From: an uncultured Collinsella sp.
Lineage (GTDB): Bacteria > Actinomycetota > Coriobacteriia > Coriobacteriales > Coriobacteriaceae
Assembly (NCBI GenBank): GCA_900757285.1
Contig: CAAENI010000240.1
Span: forward strand, 1-38,350
DNA: 38,350 nucleotides
Direction of reading: 5' to 3'
The translations under genes were made by a program, and so were the position numbers. The notes under the pieces are model-generated. The model worked only from the letters and a program-made list of their open reading frames with translations, ran no database searches and had not been told where the DNA came from. Below are positions 32,311 to 38,350 of this stretch, piece by piece. How positions within the stretch are numbered: the first letter of the stretch is position 1; the number at the start of each line of letters is the position of its first letter.

Positions 32311-32405
32311 TAAGGATACATGGTAGAGGCGCTCGTGCTGCAAAATTCATGAGCTGGTGACCTATTCTGCGTCCCAGGTCGGCTCATCTTCACCACCGGT
32401 TAATA

Positions 32406-32440
32406 AAAAAGAGGTACCGGTTGTTCCGGTACCTCTTTTT
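32406..32440 (-). terminator. Strong bidirectional terminator after metK
   Basis: AAAAAGAGGTACCGG and CCGGTACCTCTTTTT are perfect 15-base arms with a 5-base loop. Read from the minus strand it ends in a T-tract, 37 bases after the metK stop. Confidence 0.9.
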
Positions 32441-32477
32441 GGCGTGTTTCTATTTGGCTGTGGCTTTTCTCGTAAGC

Positions 32478-33758
<1,281 letters not shown>

Positions 33759-33825
33759 GATTGTCCTTTCAAAAACGTGTCCCGGCGACCGTTACCATTC
33801 CGCTGGGCTCTCTATGCAAGGGCAC

Positions 33826-33831
33826 ATCATA
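33826..33831 (-). promoter_or_regulatory. Probable -10 of the metK promoter
   Basis: TATGAT on the minus strand lies 68 bases before the metK ATG. The -35 match 16 bases further (TGTGAA) is weak. No SAM-riboswitch core was found in the leader. Confidence 0.4.
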
Positions 33832-33878
33832 GCGCGTAAATCAAACATTCACACCCTTTCCGCACCCTTGCGGCACTT

Positions 33879-33987
33879 TACTCATTGGGGACAGACTTAA
33901 ATGACCAGTCTTAAACCAAGAATGTCCCCAATGACTACAACGATTGGTCATTTAAGTCTGTCCCCAATGAGTAGTCCCCAATGACTA
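33879..33987. repeat. Palindromic intergenic element C, with internal direct repeat
   Basis: Arms of 29 bases (33879-33907 and 33945-33973) are exact reverse complements; the left arm contains CATTGGGGACAGACTTAAAT. The 37-base centre holds GTCCCCAATGACTA (33924-33937), which recurs directly after the right arm (33974-33987), so part of the unit is present several times. It lies between the divergent metK and gltX promoters. Similar GGGGACAG palindromes are known as dispersed repeats linked to REP-associated transposases in other bacteria; a link here is inferred. Confidence 0.85.
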
Positions 33988-34024
33988 GGTCGGTGCCCTT
34001 TGTGCGGAGGTTGCTTTGTTGCTT

Positions 34025-34030
34025 TATACT
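34025..34030 (+). promoter_or_regulatory. Probable -10 of the gltX promoter
   Basis: TATACT lies 41 bases before the gltX ATG, directly after palindrome C. No good -35 hexamer is at the standard distance. No T-box leader is present. Confidence 0.4.
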
Positions 34031-34070
34031 GATGCGGTTAGACATCCATCCTGCAATCGAGGAGATTTCC

Positions 34071-35546
34071 ATGGCATCAGACGTTCGCGTCCGCTTTGCA
34101 CCCTCACCGACGGGCAAGCTGCACATCGGCGGCGCCCGCACCGCTATCTATAACTGGGCTTTTGCCCGCGCAAACGGCGGCACGTTCATCCTGCGCATCG
34201 ACGACACCGACCCCACCCGCTCCACCGATGAGAACACGCAGATCATCCTGCGCGCCATGCGTTGGCTGGGCCTGGACTGGGACGAGGGTCCCGAGGTGGG
34301 CGGCGACTTTGGCCCCTATGCCCAGACCGAGCGCCTGGACCTGTACAAGCAGGCCGCTCAGAAGCTTTGGGACGAGGGCAAGGCCTATCCCTGCTTCTGC
34401 ACCAAGGAGCAGCTCGACGCCGACCGCAAGGCCGCCCAGGAGCGCAAGGACCCCTTCCAGGGCTATCAGCGTCGTTGCCGCAATCTTGATCCCGAGGAGG
34501 CCCGCCGCCGCATCGAGGCCGGCGAGCCTTACGTCCTGCGTATTAAGGTGCCCGAGGACCGCGGCGACGTCGTCATCCACGACGCCGTCCACGGCGAGGT
34601 GACCTTCGATGCCAAGGAGCTCGACGACTTCGTCATCTTCCGCTCCGACGGCACGCCCACGTACAACTTCGCGACCGTCGTCGACGACGCCATGATGAAG
34701 ATCACCCATGTCATCCGCGGCGACGACCATCTGTCAAACACCCCGCGCCAGGTCATGGTCTACGAGGCCCTCGGCGCGCCCGTGCCTACGTTCGCCCACA
34801 TCTCCATGATCCTGGGTGCCGACGGCAAGAAGCTCTCCAAGCGGCACGGCGCCACCTCGGTGGAGGAGTACCGCGACGCCGGTTACCTGTCCGACGCCTT
34901 CGTCAACTACCTGGCGCTACTCGGCTGGTCGCTCGACGGCGAGACCACGATCATCCCGCGCGATGTCCTGGCCAGCAAGTTCTCGCTCGACCGCATCTCC
35001 AAGAACCCGGCGACCTTCGACCCCAAGAAACTCGACTGGGTCAACGCCGAGTACATCAACGGCATGTCCGATGCCCAGTTTGCCGACGAGATCATGGTCC
35101 CCGAGCTGCACGAGGCGGGTCTCATCGAGGGCAACGTCGAGTACGGCGAGGACTGGATCGACGCGCTTGCCGCCATCGTCAAGCCGCGCACCAAGATGCC
35201 GGCCGACGCCGTGACCGTCGCCGCTCCCATCTTTGCTACGGCCGAGACGCTCGAGTATGACGAGAAATCCGTTAACAAGGGCCTGGCTAAGGAAGGCATG
35301 GGCGCCATTCTGGATGCCGCCAAGGCCGCGCTCGAGGGCGTGAACAAGTGGACTGCCGAGGCCATCGACGCCGCGCTTGAGCCGCTGCCCGAGCAGATGG
35401 ACCTTAAGAAACGCGTGGTGTTCCAGGCCGTGCGCGTCGCCGTCTGCGGCAACATAGTGAGCCCCCCGCTGGGCGAGACCATGGCGCTCGTCGGCCGCGA
35501 CGACTGCCTGGCGCGCATCGACCGCGCCCGCACGATGGCGCTGTAG
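34071..35546 (+). CDS. gltX: Glutamyl-tRNA synthetase
   Basis: A 491-residue class I synthetase that charges tRNA-Glu. Marks: RFAPSPTGKLHIGGART (HIGH-type motif), FILRIDDTDPTRST, and KKLSKRHGATSVEEY (KMSKS-type motif). A zinc-type cysteine set (CFC...C) lies at about 115-145. The C-terminal anticodon-binding domain has normal length. Whether it is non-discriminating (also charging tRNA-Gln) cannot be told from sequence by eye. The start at 34071 is chosen because CGAGGAG lies 8 bases upstream; the earlier frame from 33981 lies within the palindrome and promoter. Confidence 0.97.
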   Translation: MASDVRVRFAPSPTGKLHIGGARTAIYNWAFARANGGTFILRIDDTDPTRSTDENTQIILRAMRWLGLDWDEGPEVGGDFGPYAQTERLDLYKQAAQKLWDEGKAYPCFCTKEQLDADRKAAQERKDPFQGYQRRCRNLDPEEARRRIEAGEPYVLRIKVPEDRGDVVIHDAVHGEVTFDAKELDDFVIFRSDGTPTYNFATVVDDAMMKITHVIRGDDHLSNTPRQVMVYEALGAPVPTFAHISMILGADGKKLSKRHGATSVEEYRDAGYLSDAFVNYLALLGWSLDGETTIIPRDVLASKFSLDRISKNPATFDPKKLDWVNAEYINGMSDAQFADEIMVPELHEAGLIEGNVEYGEDWIDALAAIVKPRTKMPADAVTVAAPIFATAETLEYDEKSVNKGLAKEGMGAILDAAKAALEGVNKWTAEAIDAALEPLPEQMDLKKRVVFQAVRVAVCGNIVSPPLGETMALVGRDDCLARIDRARTMAL

Positions 35547-35568
35547 TAGACGCGCAAACGCATGTATC

Positions 35569-35602
35569 CGAGCCCCGTTCCCTCGAGCGGGGCTCTTGTT
35601 TC
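35569..35602 (+). terminator. Rho-independent terminator after gltX
   Basis: GAGCCCCG and CGGGGCTC form an 8-base-pair stem, followed by TTGTTTCTG. It lies 22 bases after the gltX stop. Confidence 0.8.
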
Positions 35603-35622
35603 TGTACCGATGAGTGGGTTGC

Positions 35623-35724
35623 TGGGACAAAATAATCAGTAGTGTTTGTCCCATGTTCGAGTGACGCAACGAGCTCGACACTCGTATCGGCCATGGGACA
35701 AACTCTACTGATTATTTTGTCCCA
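35623..35724. repeat. Palindromic intergenic element D, 102 bp
   Basis: Arms of 33 bases (35623-35655 and 35692-35724) are reverse complements with one mismatch; the left arm starts TGGGACAAAATAATCAGTAG and ends GTTTGTCCCATG. Each arm itself has TGGGACAAA at one end and TTTGTCCCA at the other, so it is palindromic at two levels. The 36-base centre has a CGAGTG/CACTCG stem. It sits just before priA and fills the gltX-priA gap with the gltX terminator. Confidence 0.85.
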
Positions 35725-35756
35725 CCCCTTTCAGGTCCGTTCGTTAGAGGTGGTGT

Positions 35757-38210
35757 ATGGCTCAACAACTGTCGCTGTTTGGTTCGCCGGAACCGGAGGA
35801 AGCTCCGGTGAAGCCCAAGCCTGCCGCTGCCTCGGCTCAGTCTAAGCCTGCGCCCGAGCCCCCTGCCGCCTACGCGAGCGTGGTTCTCGACATTCCTACC
35901 CGAGCGCTGTCCGAGCCATTCGCCTACTGCATTCCCCAGTCCCTTGCCAACGAGGCGCAGATCGGATCCACGGTCCTGGTTCACTTTGGTAACCGTGCCG
36001 CCGCGGGCTATGTCGTCGACATTGCGCCTGAGCTGGGCGACCTGCAGGGTAACAACGCCCTCGACCCCGCGCGCATTAAAGCCGTCGAGGCTATCCTCAG
36101 CAAACCGCTCTTTACCGCCGAAGCCGCCCGTATCGCACGCTGGATGAGCCACGAGTACGTCGCAACGCTTTCCGAGTGCCTGCGCCTGTTTTTGCCCCCG
36201 GGCGGCAGTCCGCGTGTGGTCAAGGGTGACGACGGCGTGTGGACGGTTGAACGTCCAGCCGTCAAACCCATCCAAAATCGCTGGGTCATGCTCACGCCCG
36301 AAGGCTTCGACTATACGCCGCCCAAGACCGCGGTCCGCCAGCGCCAACTCATCGAGGCGCTCCAGTGCGGCCCGGTCACGACGCGCGACCTCAACCTTCT
36401 CTATAACAGCATGTCGGCGACCATCAAGGCGCTCGAAAAACGCGGCGTCGTGGTTGTGGAGGAGCGCCGCGCCTGGCGTGGCTGCAACGAGCAGACCACG
36501 CTGTCCTCGGCGAGCGGCAAGGCCCCGATGGCACTCACCAACGGTCAGCGACAGGCCCTCGCGCAGATTGAGCGCGCACGCCTTGACGCTCACGGCGACG
36601 TGGTCCTAGTCGATGGAGTCACTGGATCCGGCAAAACCGAGGTCTACCTTTCCGCTATCGAGCGCGTGCTCGCGGCCGGCCGCTCAGCCTGCGTACTGGT
36701 GCCCGAGATATCGCTGACAGCCCAGACCGTCGGCCGCTTCCGCTCGCGCTTTGGCGAGACGGTCGCGGTTTTCCACTCGCGTCTTTCGGCTGGCGAGCGC
36801 CTGGACCAGTGGGACATGGTTGCCAGTGGCGCCGCGCGTGTGGTCGTGGGAGCTCGTTCGGCGCTTTTTTGCCCGCTCAGCGACCTTGGTCTCATCATCA
36901 TCGACGAGGAGCACGAGACTAGTTACAAGCAGGGCTCCAGTCCGCGCTACCATGCGCGCGAGGTGGCAGCCGAGATGGCGCGCCGCTATCGCTGCCCGCT
37001 CGTGCTGGGGTCGGCCACGCCTTCTGCCGAGGCCCTCGACCGCTGCCGCCGCGGCATGTATAACGGTGCCACCTGGACGCGTGTCGAGATGCCCGAGCGC
37101 CCCGGACACGCCGTGCTGCCTACGGTCCGCATTGCCGACCTGCGTCGCGAGTTCGCACACGGCAGCCGCTCCATGTTCTCAAAACCGCTGATGGAAGGCC
37201 TGGAGCGTGTGGTCGAGCGCCGCGAAAAGGCCGTGCTGCTGCACAACCGCCGCGGTTTTGCGCCGTTTTTGATGTGCCGCGAGTGCGGCTGCGTTCCTAC
37301 CTGCAACCACTGCTCCACCGCGCTTACGTATCACGAGCGCACGCACACGCTGCAGTGTCACACATGCGGTTCGTCTTGGCGCGTGCAGCCGTATCCCGCG
37401 CTCACGAGCCGTTGCCCCAAATGTGGCAGTCGCTACCTGGCAAAAATGGGGCTGGGCACTCAGCAGATCGAGGACGCGCTGCACCAGATGCTGCCCGAGG
37501 ACGTCGCCATTATTCGCATGGATGCCGATTCCACGCGCGGCAAGGATGCACACAAAAAGTTGCTCGAGCAGTTCGATGCGGCCGATTGCGCCGTGTTGCT
37601 GGGCACCCAAATGATCGCAAAGGGTCTCGACTTTCCCGAGGTCACGCTCGTGGGCGTGGTCAATGCCGACTTCGCCCTCAAGCTGCCGGACTTCCGCGCA
37701 GGGGAGCGCGCCTACGATTTGCTGGAGCAGGTCGCGGGCCGCGCCGGTCGTGGCGATCGCCCTGGCGAGGTCATCATCCAGACCTACCTGCCCGGGGACC
37801 CGGTCATTCGCGCCGTCGCCGAGCACGACCGTTCGATCTTTACCGACTACGACCTGGACCAGCGTCGCGACGCGCTGTACCCGCCGTTTGTGCGCCTGGT
37901 CAACATCTTGGTGTGGTCGGCGAACCGAGACGACGCGCAGGACTACATCGGGCGTATTGCAAAGCTTCTTAAGCGCCGCTGGCATGCCGCCGCGCCCGAT
38001 TTTTTGCGGGCGGGGAGTGCCGTGCCGCAGGTGCTGGGTCCGGCTTCGTGTGTAATCGAGAGAGCCAAGGACCGTTACCGCTTCCATCTGCTTGTGAAGT
38101 CGCCCGTGGGGTACCATGTCTCTGATGATATCGACGCCTGTCTCAAAGAGGTGGGCTCCGTGCGCGGCGTGAGCGTGAGCGTTGACGTCGACGCCTATGA
38201 TTTGATGTAA
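35757..38210 (+). CDS. priA: Primosomal protein N' (PriA helicase)
   Basis: An 817-residue replication-restart helicase. After a Pro/Ala-rich N-terminus comes the 3'-DNA-binding domain (about 40-140) with VVLDIPTRALSEPFAY and GYVVDI. The helicase core has Walker A DGVTGSGKTEVYL, VLVPEISLT, the DEEH box in LIIIDEEHETSYKQ, and VLGSATPS. A zinc-binding block follows with paired cysteines CREC, CNHC, CHTC and CPKC, then LGTQMIAKGLDFPEVTLVGV and QVAGRAGRGDRPGEV, the motifs V and VI. Length is slightly above average. The start at 35757 has GAGGTGGTG before it. The deformylase gene begins 18 bases after its stop, so the two are probably co-transcribed. Confidence 0.97.
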   Translation: MAQQLSLFGSPEPEEAPVKPKPAAASAQSKPAPEPPAAYASVVLDIPTRALSEPFAYCIPQSLANEAQIGSTVLVHFGNRAAAGYVVDIAPELGDLQGNNALDPARIKAVEAILSKPLFTAEAARIARWMSHEYVATLSECLRLFLPPGGSPRVVKGDDGVWTVERPAVKPIQNRWVMLTPEGFDYTPPKTAVRQRQLIEALQCGPVTTRDLNLLYNSMSATIKALEKRGVVVVEERRAWRGCNEQTTLSSASGKAPMALTNGQRQALAQIERARLDAHGDVVLVDGVTGSGKTEVYLSAIERVLAAGRSACVLVPEISLTAQTVGRFRSRFGETVAVFHSRLSAGERLDQWDMVASGAARVVVGARSALFCPLSDLGLIIIDEEHETSYKQGSSPRYHAREVAAEMARRYRCPLVLGSATPSAEALDRCRRGMYNGATWTRVEMPERPGHAVLPTVRIADLRREFAHGSRSMFSKPLMEGLERVVERREKAVLLHNRRGFAPFLMCRECGCVPTCNHCSTALTYHERTHTLQCHTCGSSWRVQPYPALTSRCPKCGSRYLAKMGLGTQQIEDALHQMLPEDVAIIRMDADSTRGKDAHKKLLEQFDAADCAVLLGTQMIAKGLDFPEVTLVGVVNADFALKLPDFRAGERAYDLLEQVAGRAGRGDRPGEVIIQTYLPGDPVIRAVAEHDRSIFTDYDLDQRRDALYPPFVRLVNILVWSANRDDAQDYIGRIAKLLKRRWHAAAPDFLRAGSAVPQVLGPASCVIERAKDRYRFHLLVKSPVGYHVSDDIDACLKEVGSVRGVSVSVDVDAYDLM

Positions 38211-38228
38211 CAACCCGAAAGGATGGCC

Positions 38229-38350
38229 ATGGAAGCCAACGGAATCGTACTGTCGCCCGACCCTCGTCTGCGCCAGGAGTGCGCCGTCATCGAGGAGATT
38301 ACCCCGGCGATCGAGGCGCTTGCCGAGAAGATGAAGAAGATGATGTTCGA
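38229..38350 (+). CDS. def: Peptide deformylase, 5' part (runs off the window)
   Basis: The first 40 codons of a deformylase, which removes the formyl group from new proteins. The start reads MEANGIVLSPDPRLRQECAV and continues IEEITPAIEALAEKMKKMMF; the family pattern is P-D-P-x-L-R-x-x-[CS], then a helix ending in K-M. The catalytic motifs (GxGxA, EGCLS, HExDH) lie beyond the edge. ATG at 38229 is preferred because AAAGGA (38218-38223) is 5 bases upstream; the ATG at 38223 overlaps the site. A priA-def pairing is common in bacteria, which supports the call. Confidence 0.8.
   Translation, partial: MEANGIVLSPDPRLRQECAVIEEITPAIEALAEKMKKMMF

Noticed and set aside
33759..33878. SAM riboswitch upstream of metK
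   Set aside because: No SAM-I or other known SAM aptamer core could be read on the minus strand.

Overview
The window looks like a chromosome segment of a Coriobacteriia actinobacterium, most likely Collinsella. This is judged from GC-rich coding style, gene content and the intergenic palindromes; no database was searched. It reads as a Collinsella-type backbone interrupted by a foreign-looking cobalamin (vitamin B12) island of about 22.7 kb.

Left backbone (1-2248): the 3' part of tRNA-Glu(CTC) with a terminator, a flippase-like membrane protein and a TetR-family regulator. Island (about 2249-25060): it opens with a truncated IS3-type transposase remnant on the minus strand and closes with a short IS21-type (IstA) remnant carrying an in-frame stop. 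Between them are two divergent arms. The minus-strand arm (8049 to 2554) encodes an exported CbiK-like chelatase (Tat motif plus lipobox), a small lipoprotein, a substrate-binding lipoprotein, a FecCD/BtuC permease and an extended ATPase; a cobalamin riboswitch lies in its leader. The plus-strand arm (8561-24970) is one compact array of 17 genes with overlapping or near-abutting ends. It encodes the cobalt-early (anaerobic) corrin pathway and nucleotide-loop assembly: cbiF, cbiD, cbiL, cbiG, cbiH, cbiET, cbiA, cobT, cobU, cobS, a CobU-like/CobC fusion, cbiB, cobD, cbiP, cobO, cbiC and cbiJ.

Right backbone (25065-38350): a MacAB-like efflux operon, an L,D-transpeptidase, a single-chain iron-sulfur L-serine dehydratase, metK, gltX, priA and the start of a peptide deformylase gene. 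Its intergenic gaps hold at least five different palindromic elements, most of them long, which resemble non-autonomous or REP-like repeats. A shared GGGAC-type core recurs in them.

How the parts fit: the plus arm would convert cobalt-sirohydrochlorin to cobalamin. No gene for precorrin-2 synthesis, lower-ligand synthesis or a dedicated cobalt importer (CbiMNQO type) is in the window. The only chelatase is predicted to sit outside the cytoplasm, next to a metal-chelate/corrinoid-type ABC importer. Exact GC values, copy numbers and homology were not computed; those points are inference.
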